Source: CALBPI01 sp038521865
GTDB lineage: Bacteria; Pseudomonadota; Gammaproteobacteria; Steroidobacterales; Woeseiaceae
Assembly (NCBI GenBank): GCA_038521865.1
Contig: JBCBKO010000006.1
Coordinates: 1 to 64,000 of the forward strand
Direction: 5' to 3'
DNA length: 64,000 nucleotides
Made by a program: the position numbers and the translations under genes. Shown in pieces: positions 11,601 through 19,550 of this stretch. The notes under the pieces were generated by a model. That model was not told where the DNA came from. It did no database searches and saw only the letters and a program-made list of their open reading frames with translations. Each line of letters starts with the position of its first letter. Position 1 is the stretch's first letter.

Positions 11601-12180
11601 AGGCGATCGCCAACATCATGCCGTTGTGGTGCTCAGTGATATCGACCTTGCGGGTACCGAAGAGAATGGCGAATGCCGCGAGACCCAGTGCGATGATCAG
11701 GGCCGGGTCTAGCCAGGCACTAGTGCTGGACCACCCACCGGCGACCGTGGCAAAACTCGTGACAATCGCTTTCAGCTGTAGCGCGATATAAGGCACCGAA
11801 CCGACAGTCGCAATCAAGGTAACCAACACCCCGAGGCCACGTGATCTGCCATAGCGCGCACTGATAAAATCCGCGATGGTCGTCAGCCGCTGGCGTCGAC
11901 TGATCGCGATGATCCTCTCGATCAACGGCCAGGCGAGCATAATGGTGAGAATCGGTCCGAGATAAATGGGCAGGTACAGCCACCCCGCATTGGCGGCACT
12001 ACCGACCGCCCCGTAGAACGTCCACGATGTGCAATAAACGGCCAGCGCGAGACTATAGACCACACCTCTTGCGCGACTGGATTGTCGACGCAACAGTGTC
12101 CGATCGCCCCAGCGGGCAATTGCAAACAGCAAGCCCACGTACGCAATACAAACCAGCGTCAAGAGCCACGTATTGATCAA
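8671..12180 (-). CDS. SLC5-transporter-fused hybrid histidine kinase, CrbS/MxtR-like
   Basis: 1169 residues from the TTG at 12180, preceded by a GAGAGGGGG ribosome site; the frame is open further up (12261) but that would add 27 polar residues. Order: Na+/solute symporter-like membrane domain of about 13 helices (1-500), a linker, a PAS domain (about 640-750), a coiled coil, a HisKA domain with H808 (AAAAHDLLQPL), HATPase_c (N box QNFISNARRYTD), and a C-terminal receiver with D1097 (LLVDYHLDGG). This is the CrbS build: CrbS with CrbR controls acetate use in Vibrio. Convergent with the regulator gene; the C-terminal receiver suggests internal phosphotransfer. Confidence 0.93.
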   Translation of the reverse strand: MINTWLLTLVCIAYVGLLFAIARWGDRTLLRRQSSRARGVVYSLALAVYCTSWTFYGAVGSAANAGWLYLPIYLGPILTIMLAWPLIERIIAISRRQRLTTIADFISARYGRSRGLGVLVTLIATVGSVPYIALQLKAIVTSFATVAGGWSSTSAWLDPALIIALGLAAFAILFGTRKVDITEHHNGMMLAIAFESVVKLFAFLAIGALALWMLGSGAPAATPASTSGVFTSGGLPATFLTQVLLAGAAILCLPRQFHVAIVEARTDADTAIARWLFPVYLVLFSLSVIPITLAGLRAFQTAGVAADTFVLALPMSLGNELLAMLAFVGGFSAATSMVIVACVALSTMISNEIVVPTMVRIRAVQGDTLTDFPRLILTARRVAIVVIALLALAYFRVTDETTALASIGLLSFAAAAQFAPLIVLGVYWPGANRIGALGGLSAGFALWAFTLFLPALARSGALPISIVEQGLFGWSMLRPEALLFDTGLHPLTHGVLWSLGANLAVLVGVSLTRRQRLIERSQAYTFVGLPDVGGKLPDLAAASVTIDDLQALAARFVGAEHARRSFADLVAQGDIAYHGDQTADMVAIRFTEKLLSGAIGAASARVVVSSTLRQSGSNISDVLMLLDETGEAIRFNRQLLEATLENMSQGVSVVDDSQRLIGWNRRYLELMNYSETLVYVGQPITELIRHNAALGRFGDEAPDAAVAKRLAYLRSGSSYTYESQFVDGKVIQIRGQPMTGGGYVTTYTDITAFKEAERELTESRDQLEQRVADRTAELRHAMDQLASAKQDAEVANRSKTHFLAAAAHDLLQPLNATKLFAALLQENSARLPSEQRVLVDRVQSGLGSVESLLTALLDIAKLDAAAPTPKVNPIPVSELFRELETQFAPLFENENLELRFVASDYWIRTDASLVRRILQNFISNARRYTDRGGVLVGCRLRGDELALQVVDTGSGIPVEHHEAIFEEFRRLPGSAQSAKRGLGLGLAIVRRIARLLEHPIAMRSVPGRGSTFEVSVPRAPAGRLPEPVPDTVRQPTTIISEHVICVDNESDILDAMAGLLSNWGAIPTTAADQNEAVEAALGIRRQARRWPAILLVDYHLDGGVTGLDVIDAVRKALGQQIPAIVLTADHTDAVAEAITARGHRMLRKPVKPAVLRALINSLLGRRSAA

Positions 12181-12312
12181 CGTGGTGTCCCCCTCTCGAA
12201 TCGTCCCCCCGCACCGGCCCCACCAGCGCGATGCGATCAGTCTACTACTCAGGCGCACCACGGGCGAATCGCGAGGTCTAGCAAGTGAGTCAGTGTCGAA
12301 GATACAAGCTCG

Positions 12313-12361
12313 ACAACGTTGTAGTGCATGGGCTCACTGGCACGTACGACTAAAGTCGGTA
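12313..12361. promoter_or_regulatory. Two palindromes upstream of the DUF4212/symporter operon
   Basis: The 245-bp gap between the kinase start and the symporter operon holds a perfect palindrome ACAACGTTGT (12313-12322) and an inverted repeat CGACT-AA-AGTCG (12347-12358), about 70 bp before the DUF4212 start. The second has the same 2-bp centre as the repeat before acs (5964), which would fit a shared regulator. The match is loose, so this is a candidate only. Confidence 0.35.
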
Positions 12362-12425
12362 AGGGTCGAGCACATCGCTTTGCTACATTGCCGAGCAGAC
12401 AAAAAGCACTTTATTGGGGGGCAAA

Positions 12426-12674
12426 ATGTCTGCGAAAAATAACTATTGGACGGCAAACCTGAAGCTGGTCGCGGTGTGCATGGTGATCTGGTTCGTCGTG
12501 TCGTTCGGGTTCGGCATCATCCTCGTCGAACCGCTCAATTCGATACGCATCGGCGGCTACAAGCTGGGCTTCTGGTTTGCACAGCAAGGCTCGATTTACG
12601 TCTTCGTTGGCCTGATCTTTTTCTATGCCTATCGCATGGGGAAACTCGACCGCGATCACGGTGTGGAAGAGTAA
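12426..12674 (+). CDS. DUF4212 small subunit of Na+/solute symporter
   Basis: 82 residues starting at the ATG at 12426, after GGGGGG at 12415-12420. An ATG at 12414 is possible but lies on the ribosome site. Two hydrophobic helices flank a conserved stretch (GILLVEPLNSI-like, GFWFAQQGS, IYVFVGLIFFYAYRM), typical of the DUF4212 family. Members are encoded directly before a large Na+/solute symporter subunit, as here (9-bp gap), and are regarded as its partner. Confidence 0.9.
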   Translation: MSAKNNYWTANLKLVAVCMVIWFVVSFGFGIILVEPLNSIRIGGYKLGFWFAQQGSIYVFVGLIFFYAYRMGKLDRDHGVEE

Positions 12675-12683
12675 AGGGGCACG

Positions 12684-14420
12684 ATGATGGAACTGCAAAC
12701 ACTCACTTACATCGTTGTCGGGATTACCTTCCTCATATACATCGGCATCGCGGTTTGGGCGCGCGCCGGCAGCACGAAGGAGTTCTACGTCGCCGGTGGC
12801 GGTATCCACCCCGTCGCCAACGGGATGGCAACTGCAGCCGACTGGATGTCCGCAGCGTCGTTCATTTCGATGGCGGGACTCATCGCGTTTATGGGCTACG
12901 GTGGCTCGGTCTTCCTCATGGGCTGGACCGGTGGCTATGTCCTGTTGGCGATGCTGCTCGCGCCGTACCTTCGCAAATTCGGCAAGTTCACGGTGCCGGA
13001 GTTCATCGGCGATCGGTACTACAGCAAAGCCGCACGAATCGTGGCGGTTATCTGCCTGATCATCGCGTCGGTGACTTACGTCATCGGCCAGATGAAAGGC
13101 ATCGGGGTCGCGTTTTCCCGCTTCCTCGAAGTGGATTATGACGTCGGCCTCTCCATCGGTATGGCGATCGTTTTCTTCTACGCGGTTATGGGCGGGATGA
13201 AAGGCATCACGTACACACAGATCGCACAGTACTGCGTGTTGATTCTCGCCTACACGATTCCGGCGATCTTTATTTCGCTGAACCTGACCGGCAACCCGAT
13301 ACCGCAACTTGGCCTCGGCTCTACGATGGCCGGTACCGATGTATTCCTGCTGGACAAGCTGGACGCCGTCGTCAGGGATCTCGGATTTGCCGAGTACACG
13401 ACCAACGCCAGGATCAGTTTGACCAACATGTTCATGTACACGATGTCGCTGATGATCGGCACGGCGGGTCTGCCGCACGTCATCATTCGCTTCTTCACCG
13501 TACCCAAGGTCAAGGATGCGCGCAGCTCCGCGGGCTGGGCGTTGGTGTTCATCGCGATCCTTTACACAACGGCACCGTCTGTTGCAGCAATGGCGCGCTT
13601 GAACCTGATGAACACGATCGAGCCGAGCGCTGGCGAGTACATGCTCTACGAAGAACGCCCCACCTGGGTTCGTAACTGGGAGCGCACGGGCTTGCTCGAA
13701 TTCACCGACAAGAACAACGACGGTCGTATCCAGTACTCTGCGGACGACTCGGTTAACGAGCTGACCAAGGTCGACAACGACATCATGGTGCTGGCTAACC
13801 CCGAAATCGCGGGTCTGCCGAACTGGGTGATTGCCCTGGTCGCGGCCGGCGGTCTGGCGGCTGCACTGTCGACGGCTGCGGGTCTGCTCCTGGCGATATC
13901 CTCGGCGATATCGCATGACTTGCTCAAAGGGGTGCTCAAACCCGACATCTCGGAGAAGCAGGAGCTCATGGCCAGTCGAGTCGCCATGGCGGGTGCGATC
14001 GCGGTCGCGGGCTACCTCGGGTTCAACCCGCCCGACTTTGCCGCTGGTACAGTTGCCCTCGCGTTCGGTCTCGCCGCATCGTCGATCTTCCCGGCGCTCA
14101 TGATGGGGATCTTCTCCAAGCGCATGAACAAGCAGGGTGCGATCGCCGGCATGCTGGCCGGTATCAGCGTCACGCTGCTCTACGTGTTCCAGCACAAAGG
14201 CATCATGTTCATCCAAAGCACATCGTTCCTTGGCGATCTGTCACCGAACTGGTTCCTCGGTATCGAGCCGAACGCCTTCGGTGCGATCGGCGCGATCGTG
14301 AACTTCGGCGTCGCCTTCGTGGTGTCCGCAGTCACGGCGGCCCCGCCAAAAGAAGTGCAGGACCTTGTCGACCACATTCGTGTGCCGGCAGGTGCGGGTG
14401 AGGCGGTAGCCGACCACTAA
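12684..14420 (+). CDS. Sodium:solute symporter, VC_2705 subfamily (probable acetate/organic acid uptake)
   Basis: 578 residues with about 13 membrane helices and the SSS signature region (AADWMSAASFISMAGLIA; PAxxMGIFSKRMNKQGA-like near residue 470). A hydrophilic insert at about residues 205-240 and another at about 305-370 are usual for the VC_2705 subfamily, whose members pair with a DUF4212 protein. The subfamily is related to acetate permease ActP. Location behind acs and crbS supports acetate or a related acid as substrate, but this is inference. An AAGGGG ribosome site precedes ATGATG. A strong terminator follows at 14445. Confidence 0.9.
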   Translation: MMELQTLTYIVVGITFLIYIGIAVWARAGSTKEFYVAGGGIHPVANGMATAADWMSAASFISMAGLIAFMGYGGSVFLMGWTGGYVLLAMLLAPYLRKFGKFTVPEFIGDRYYSKAARIVAVICLIIASVTYVIGQMKGIGVAFSRFLEVDYDVGLSIGMAIVFFYAVMGGMKGITYTQIAQYCVLILAYTIPAIFISLNLTGNPIPQLGLGSTMAGTDVFLLDKLDAVVRDLGFAEYTTNARISLTNMFMYTMSLMIGTAGLPHVIIRFFTVPKVKDARSSAGWALVFIAILYTTAPSVAAMARLNLMNTIEPSAGEYMLYEERPTWVRNWERTGLLEFTDKNNDGRIQYSADDSVNELTKVDNDIMVLANPEIAGLPNWVIALVAAGGLAAALSTAAGLLLAISSAISHDLLKGVLKPDISEKQELMASRVAMAGAIAVAGYLGFNPPDFAAGTVALAFGLAASSIFPALMMGIFSKRMNKQGAIAGMLAGISVTLLYVFQHKGIMFIQSTSFLGDLSPNWFLGIEPNAFGAIGAIVNFGVAFVVSAVTAAPPKEVQDLVDHIRVPAGAGEAVADH

Positions 14421-14444
14421 TCTCAGGAAGTGGGATAAGGTGTG

Positions 14445-14478
14445 AGGGCTGCGCAGGGGACTAGCGCAGCCCTCTTTT
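14445..14478 (+). terminator. Rho-independent terminator after the symporter gene
   Basis: A perfect 10-bp stem (AGGGCTGCGC / GCGCAGCCCT) with a 9-nt loop, followed by CTTTT. It ends the DUF4212-symporter transcript 25 bp after the stop codon. Confidence 0.85.
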
Positions 14479-14496
14479 GCACTCGGGGAAAGGGTT

Positions 14497-14967
14497 ATGT
14501 GGAAGAACAAACACGTCGTCATCGCCATGCTCGTCGCGCCGATTCTCTCGGTCATCGCATGGTTCGCTGTTGACCGAATGGTCGGAGAGCAGCCGCACGC
14601 TGCCAAGAAGGGCGGTGCCTACGAGCTGGTCGGTCGATCCAATTGTCGGTACGCCAGCGGCGTGTGCGAGCTCACCAACGGAGAGTTCGAACTGACCATC
14701 AACGCGGAGTCGACTGACGGCAAACTATCGCTCGTGGCATCCCACACCCTGAGCGGCGCCGTCGCGGCGCGTGGCACCAGCGATCAGGATTATCGCCGTG
14801 AGGTCTCGTTCGTGCCGGAGAGCGCGGAGTCCAACCGTTGGTGGATCGATCTCGGCCCAGATGCGCAAGCGACAGACCGGATCCGGCTTGCGGTCAGCGC
14901 CTCGGGAGCGACCTACTACGCTGAGCTACCCATGACCTTCATCGAAGGAGAAGATCCCTCGATCTGA
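14497..14967 (+). CDS. Membrane-anchored hypothetical protein
   Basis: 156 residues. One N-terminal membrane helix (residues 7-25) is followed by a predicted periplasmic beta-rich domain with a cysteine pair (NCRYASGVC) that could form a disulfide. Family not recognised. It is on the same strand as the symporter but beyond a terminator, with its own GGAAAGGG ribosome site. A helper role in the acetate block is possible by position only. Confidence 0.7.
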   Translation: MWKNKHVVIAMLVAPILSVIAWFAVDRMVGEQPHAAKKGGAYELVGRSNCRYASGVCELTNGEFELTINAESTDGKLSLVASHTLSGAVAARGTSDQDYRREVSFVPESAESNRWWIDLGPDAQATDRIRLAVSASGATYYAELPMTFIEGEDPSI

Positions 14968-14982
14968 CCCTCTATCAGGTGC

Positions 14983-15019
14983 CGGAGCGTCCGTTTTTTG
15001 CGATCATAGAAAAAAACGG
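14983..15019 (+). terminator. Weak terminator / T-A inverted repeat between hypothetical gene and sapC-like gene
   Basis: CGGA-GCG-TCCG followed by six Ts (14983-14999) resembles a short rho-independent terminator. The T run also begins a 9-bp inverted repeat, CCGTTTTTT (14991-14999) with AAAAAACGG (15011-15019). Either may end transcription of the preceding gene. Confidence 0.45.
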
Positions 15020-15031
15020 GACCTCCAGATC

Positions 15032-15811
15032 ATGAATTTAACGCCGCTGAATTTCGAGCAGCACGGGAAACTGCGCGCCGCGCCTGAGTCCGCGCTTCGC
15101 TTCGCGAAAACCCAACATGTACTGAACATGCGCGCCAGCGAGATTGGTTTCGCTGCCGTGAGCATGCCGATCTTCGTCAACAAGAACCAGCACAGCGGTC
15201 GCTGGGCGCTATCCGCGCTGACGAGTTTTCTGCCAGAACGCAATCTGTTCATCGGCACGGACGGGTGGCAACCGACCTGGATCCCCACACTAATCCAGTG
15301 TCATCCGCTGTACCTCGTCAACGCGGAAACCGAATCCGGATATGCGGTGGCGATCGATACTACCGGTGACGACTTCAGCGAGACGACCGGAGAGCCGCTC
15401 TTCCATGAGGATGGCCGCACGACCGACTACACGAATGCCGTGGCAGGCCTGCTCGATACCGACATTAAGGAAGCGGTGAAGACACAGTTTTTCCTGTCGG
15501 AAATCGAGAAGGCACAGCTGCTCCGACCCGTGAATATCCGCCTCGAGTTTGAAGACGCACCGACTCAAACGATACGGGGTCTGCACACCATCGATGAGGA
15601 GCGGTTGAAGAACCTCGACGGCGAAACGCTGGAGCGCTTCAGTAAATCGAGCTTCCTCTTGTTGATGTACGCGATGCTCACTTCGCTCAACCACCTGAAC
15701 ACGCTCGTTCGGCGGCATAACGTGACGCCAGGGATTCCGAAGATCAGCAAGATTGGCATGACGATTCCCGAATCTGAAGGCGCGACAGGCGAGGAGCCGC
15801 CATCCGAGTGA
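15032..15811 (+). CDS. SapC family protein
   Basis: 259 residues. The sequence resembles SapC proteins first named in Campylobacter S-layer loci and common in marine Gammaproteobacteria (conserved WxPTWIPTLI-like and HPLYLVN stretches near residues 75-95). There is no signal peptide or membrane helix. The molecular function is unsettled. Its stop TGA overlaps the GTG start of the serine hydrolase gene (GTGA), so the two are coupled. Confidence 0.8.
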   Translation: MNLTPLNFEQHGKLRAAPESALRFAKTQHVLNMRASEIGFAAVSMPIFVNKNQHSGRWALSALTSFLPERNLFIGTDGWQPTWIPTLIQCHPLYLVNAETESGYAVAIDTTGDDFSETTGEPLFHEDGRTTDYTNAVAGLLDTDIKEAVKTQFFLSEIEKAQLLRPVNIRLEFEDAPTQTIRGLHTIDEERLKNLDGETLERFSKSSFLLLMYAMLTSLNHLNTLVRRHNVTPGIPKISKIGMTIPESEGATGEEPPSE

Positions 15812-16938
15812 CGCGGGTTGCGGTACTCGCTGCGCTGGTTGCCGGGTTGGCGCTGGTCGCCTGCGCACCCGCCGAACAAGAATCGCCTGCCCCACCGGCT
15901 GCAGAATCGGTTCAAGAGCGGCTCGACGCACTCCAGCGTGAGCTTCCTGACGTCGCTGGTTTTGCGATTTGGCTCAGGTCCGATGACGGCAGCGTGAGCA
16001 CCGGTGCAACCGGCGTTGCTGATCCGACCGGCCGGCGCATGTCGAATGACACGCCAGTCAGACTGGCTTCAATTACCAAGACCTTGGTTGCTGCAACCGT
16101 CTTGCGACTCTGGGAGCAAGACAAGATTGATCTGGATGCACCCATCGGTCAGCTCATCAGTGCACCGCACATTGCGCTGCTGCAAACCGATGGCTATGAG
16201 ACCGATCGCATCACCGTCCGTCACTTGTTGATGCATGCAGGCGGGCTGGCCGATCACGCACAGACACCGGCGTTTCTCGATAAGGTGGTGAGCCGGCCTG
16301 ATCACATCTGGACCCGGGCCGAGCAGGTTCAATTATTGGTCGACGCGACCGAGCCACTATCCGCTCCCGGCGAGTCTTACTCTTATTCAGACACGGGCTA
16401 CATTCTTCTCGGTGAGATCATCGAAACAATTACTAAACGGCCATTGGCCGAAGCTGTTCGACAACAAGCACGTCTCGAAGAAATTGGATTGGCTGATGTC
16501 CTGTGGGAAGGCGCGCAAGGTGCAGACCGCCCGACTCCGCAGCGTGCACACCAGTGGTACGGCGACATCGATACGTTTCACTTCAATGGGTCGCTCGATA
16601 GCTTCGGTGGTGGTGGCCTCATCGCCAGCGCCGAGCAGACCGGGCGCTTCTTCGCAGCGCTTTTTGATGGGGATGTATTCGACCGCGAGAGCACGCTCAC
16701 GCTGATGACGGAGGCTCCCGGACATCCTGATGACAGTCCGTATCGCATCGGACTGTTTGAATTTGAGGTAGGAGATGCACCGGCTTTCGGGCACAGCGGT
16801 TTCTGGGGAACCGATGTTTTCGTGATACCCAGCCGCGGGGTGGTTGTGTCTGGCGTCTCGCTGAATAACGAGGGGTTTCGGAGCTTGCGTGCGCTCGAGC
16901 TTGAGCTCGTTTCAAGCCTGCCTGCGACGCCTAATTAA
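15808..16938 (+). CDS. Serine hydrolase of the beta-lactamase family, probable lipoprotein
   Basis: 376 residues. The N-terminus is a lipoprotein signal with lipobox LVAC (Cys19). The catalytic SxxK motif is SITK (about residue 90), the second motif is YSYSD, where Asp replaces the Asn of class C beta-lactamases, and HSGFWG near residue 330 takes the KTG position. This pattern is usual for esterase/peptidase-like members rather than true beta-lactamases. It starts with GTG inside the sapC-like stop. The 3' end overlaps the next, opposite-strand gene by 8 bp. Confidence 0.85.
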   Translation: MTRVAVLAALVAGLALVACAPAEQESPAPPAAESVQERLDALQRELPDVAGFAIWLRSDDGSVSTGATGVADPTGRRMSNDTPVRLASITKTLVAATVLRLWEQDKIDLDAPIGQLISAPHIALLQTDGYETDRITVRHLLMHAGGLADHAQTPAFLDKVVSRPDHIWTRAEQVQLLVDATEPLSAPGESYSYSDTGYILLGEIIETITKRPLAEAVRQQARLEEIGLADVLWEGAQGADRPTPQRAHQWYGDIDTFHFNGSLDSFGGGGLIASAEQTGRFFAALFDGDVFDRESTLTLMTEAPGHPDDSPYRIGLFEFEVGDAPAFGHSGFWGTDVFVIPSRGVVVSGVSLNNEGFRSLRALELELVSSLPATPN

Positions 16939-17701
16939 CCTGCGCTTCGATCGTCTCGATCAAATCTAGCGCGGCCTCTCGAACCGTCTCGAGCGACTCC
17001 TTTTGTAGCACCGTAAATTCCAGCAGTGTTCGAACCGCACCTAGCAACTCAGGCTCGTCCCTCATTAAGTCAACCAGTTCCGTGTCATCGATTTCAACGA
17101 AAGGGCTGAGACCGAATTTCTGTCCGACGAACACTGTCTGATCGCGGAAGGATCGGAATGTTGTGTTGTTGGCGTTCTTTACCGAATACCACTGCGCGCT
17201 GTAAGACTGCAGCTCAACGAGCAATGCCGGATCGTTGATGAGATCAAGGTCACCGGAAGTGATCAGCGCCGATAGCGCTGCGTCATTCTGGGTCGCGTAG
17301 TAATGCAAAGTGGCCTTTTTCCATAGGTCCCGCGAATCCGCTGGTATCGGTTCATCAGAAACCTCAACCAGAATACTTGGCTCCTCGAAAATAGCGGAGT
17401 TCGCAACCGGCAGTTCAAGCTTAGTTATAGGTGCAAATCCGGCACGCTCTAACAGATAGTTGCTGGTCTCGATGTTGATCTGCGACATATCGATCGAATT
17501 CGTTAATGATCGTTCATCTCTCTTGAGGTCGGCAAGAATCGCAACCAACGCCTTTTGTTCGCGGACCGCGTCATTGCTTTCGTCGTTCCAGTTGGCAACT
17601 TTGATACCGAGAAAGACGCCAATAACGAGGATGATCAATTCGACCCCGACCGTGAACCAGTTTTGTTCGGTGATGCTCTTTGCGAGGCGTCGGAACAGCA
17701 T
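16931..17701 (-). CDS. Single-pass membrane protein of unknown function (DUF6090-like N-terminus)
   Basis: 256 residues from the ATG at 17701; the frame is open to 17755 but the stretch before MLFRRLAKSITEQNW looks non-coding. A membrane helix (VELIILVIGVFLGIKVANW) is followed by a long helical, charged domain rich in Leu, Glu and Asp. The WF(x)5ELIILVIGVFLG(x)NWNDE pattern recalls DUF6090. No enzyme motif is seen. Together with the next two genes it lies between sapC/serine hydrolase and tRNA-Thr. Confidence 0.65.
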   Translation of the reverse strand: MLFRRLAKSITEQNWFTVGVELIILVIGVFLGIKVANWNDESNDAVREQKALVAILADLKRDERSLTNSIDMSQINIETSNYLLERAGFAPITKLELPVANSAIFEEPSILVEVSDEPIPADSRDLWKKATLHYYATQNDAALSALITSGDLDLINDPALLVELQSYSAQWYSVKNANNTTFRSFRDQTVFVGQKFGLSPFVEIDDTELVDLMRDEPELLGAVRTLLEFTVLQKESLETVREAALDLIETIEAQVN

Positions 17702-17761
17702 ATTGCTTCTTTGGTTTTTGCCGGCGCTCACAGCGGCCGATGATTCAGACGTCAACAGCCT

Positions 17762-18172
17762 CTAAGCCCAACCCGCCTGGCGTAGCGCAAAGCCGTCGTT
17801 CCAGACTTTGGTCATGTGCTTTACCTTACCGCCATCGAAAACGATGTGATACGCATAGTCGGATGCGATCGATTTGCCGGTAGGCGGAACCGGTCCACCC
17901 TCTCCGGTATGAGTGCCCTTGAAGATCGCGATTGCACCAAAGTTGCCGGACTCATCAGCTCCGAAAAACTTCAGATCGTAACTCGCATCCGGCATCGTAG
18001 TCGTGATGCCCTGCATCCAGTTGCAGTAGTCCTCGAGCGTTGTTGTTTCTGCCAGCGCATCACATTGCGCCGCGAAGCTCGCATCTGCGTGGCAGTAAGC
18101 TTCGCACACCGACCAACCCTTACCCGTTTCGCAGGCATCAAAAAATGCCTTTGCTGTCGCCATGTCGCTCAT
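17762..18172 (-). CDS. SnoaL-like / NTF2-fold small protein
   Basis: 136 residues from the ATG at 18172, which has GGGAGTGAG upstream; an open frame to 18265 adds an unlikely leader. The sequence (EDYCNWMQGITTTMPDASYD, GTHTGEGGPVPPTGKSI, YHIVFDGGKVKHMTKVWNDG) has the typical spacing of SnoaL-like ester-cyclase/NTF2-fold proteins that bind small hydrophobic ligands. Substrate unknown. Three Cys lie in the N-terminal 40 residues. Confidence 0.75.
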   Translation of the reverse strand: MSDMATAKAFFDACETGKGWSVCEAYCHADASFAAQCDALAETTTLEDYCNWMQGITTTMPDASYDLKFFGADESGNFGAIAIFKGTHTGEGGPVPPTGKSIASDYAYHIVFDGGKVKHMTKVWNDGFALRQAGWA

Positions 18173-18215
18173 AACAATCTCACTCCCATCTAGCTTCCGC
18201 TGAAGGTAGCAGAAA

Positions 18216-18740
18216 TCAATGGAAATAGTCGGAGAGTGCACCGAGGCCTCGATACCCCTCGCCAACCGCGTCCGCGACGACCGAATCGATCAACTCGTAA
18301 ACGATGCCAATACACTTTCCACTAGCACCGCCGAAAACGCGATTCGCTGAGTTTTGGCTTGCATTTGGATCAACCATCGCGTGCTCAGTACATGCGTGAT
18401 CTCTCACCACGCCCATCACGATCGGATGGCGGAGTTGCGCAAACAAATCATCAGGCTTCGGATTACTCTGATAAGGAGAGGCATCGAAACGACTGCGCGC
18501 CTGCTTTAGAACTTGCTCCAGATCGAGACCAATCCGCATTGCGGCTCTCTCGTAAATGCCATCCAGCAACACACTCATCTCTTGTTCGGTGAGAGAGGCT
18601 CCGTCGGTGGCTCTGAGTGCTAGCGTTTTGAATTCGCTTGAAGCTTCGGACGATGGGCGCGTGGCTATGATCAGCCCAGTACCGATAAGCAACGCAGCAG
18701 CAAGACTAAGTAGAGAGAAACGAAGTTTCAACCGAGTCAT
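18216..18740 (-). CDS. Hypothetical exported protein directly behind tRNA-Thr
   Basis: 174 residues from the ATG at 18740. An N-terminal hydrophobic segment (LRFSLLSLAAALLIGTGLII) is followed by a soluble domain with two Cys (DHACTEH, GKCIGI). No family recognised. The start lies 7 bp beyond the CCA end of tRNA-Thr with no clear ribosome site, so the tRNA promoter may drive it. Existence of the protein is likely but not certain. Confidence 0.55.
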   Translation of the reverse strand: MTRLKLRFSLLSLAAALLIGTGLIIATRPSSEASSEFKTLALRATDGASLTEQEMSVLLDGIYERAAMRIGLDLEQVLKQARSRFDASPYQSNPKPDDLFAQLRHPIVMGVVRDHACTEHAMVDPNASQNSANRVFGGASGKCIGIVYELIDSVVADAVGEGYRGLGALSDYFH

Positions 18741-18747
18741 AGGAAAA

Positions 18748-18823
18748 TGGTGCCCGCACACGGATTCGAACCGCGGACCTACTGATTACAAATCAGTTGC
18801 TCTGCCAACTGAGCTATGCGGGC
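18748..18823 (-). tRNA. tRNA-Thr (anticodon TGT)
   Basis: 76 nt, read on the minus strand: acceptor stem GCCCGCA/TGCGGGC, D arm AGCTCAGTTGGCAGAGC, anticodon stem-loop CTGAT-TTGTAA-TCAG with anticodon TGT, T arm with GGTTCGAATCC, discriminator A and encoded CCA. It reads ACA codons. It lies between the SPOR gene and a hypothetical gene. In several Gammaproteobacteria this spot leads on to more tRNAs and tuf, which are absent here. Confidence 0.97.
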
Positions 18824-18863
18824 TTGAGGCGAAGTCTAAAGGGCGGATGCGGCGCCCGCAATG

Positions 18864-19550
18864 CTAGGGCGCACAGTCAGTAGTGGCGCTCAGGGAAACC
18901 AACTGTTCGCCATAGCCGTCCATCAACTGCTGCTCCATATCTGCGCTCGCCAGCTGCACGTCGAGCCAATATTCGGGCACATCGCGATAGCGGTTCTCGA
19001 CCACCACTTCGAAACCTAATGATTCCGCACGTGCGGTGACCGTTTGGGCCCCCGACTCCGTCGAAAAAATCCCCAATGAAATGACATAGCCGCCGGTTTC
19101 CTCATCCGGGATGCGGTACGCCTCTTCCAGACCGCCAGACTGCAAGCGGCGCAGAAACGTATCGGACTGGGCACGATTACGAATGTTGTCGACGTAGACC
19201 CAGCGACCGCTGAACACCTGGCCGTTCCTGGAACGGCCGATCGCCTCAAGCCCCTGCCCGCGCAGTACGCCCTGCTCTGTGCGTGCTTCGGCGTCGGTTT
19301 CGAAAGGTCCGACCGATGCGCAACGTGCTGCATACTGGGGCGCTTCGGCAGGCTCGTCGGGCACTGTTACAGCAGCTGCAACGGGCTCCTCGACCGCAGG
19401 TTGCGAGGGTTCCGCCGCTTCGCGAGCCGGCGGCGACTCGGGTGACCACGACACGCGCTCGATACCAGGCTCGTTGTCCTGACGGACAAAATACTGCCAG
19501 CCCGCGAACAACAGGTTAGCTGCTAACAACAAAAGGAACAGATTTCTCAC
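18864..19550 (-). CDS. SPOR-domain membrane protein
   Basis: 228 residues: an N-terminal membrane helix (LFLLLLAANLLFAGWQYF), a Pro/Glu/Ala-rich linker (about 30-75) and a C-terminal SPOR-like domain (about 80-170) with two imperfect repeats. SPOR domains bind denuded peptidoglycan at division sites. The gene follows coaX with a 4-bp overlap, a common pairing in Gammaproteobacteria, although a functional link to CoA synthesis is not known. Confidence 0.82.
   Translation of the reverse strand: MRNLFLLLLAANLLFAGWQYFVRQDNEPGIERVSWSPESPPAREAAEPSQPAVEEPVAAAVTVPDEPAEAPQYAARCASVGPFETDAEARTEQGVLRGQGLEAIGRSRNGQVFSGRWVYVDNIRNRAQSDTFLRRLQSGGLEEAYRIPDEETGGYVISLGIFSTESGAQTVTARAESLGFEVVVENRYRDVPEYWLDVQLASADMEQQLMDGYGEQLVSLSATTDCAP

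Noticed and set aside
12411..14216. A 601-codon open frame on the minus strand across the symporter gene
   Set aside because: Its translation is rich in Arg, His and Asp with no domain, typical of the antisense of a GC-rich membrane-protein gene that is itself well supported.
15808..16938. Class C beta-lactamase (resistance gene)
   Set aside because: Tyr motif is YSD rather than YxN and KTG is replaced by HSG, so a general serine hydrolase is a better call.
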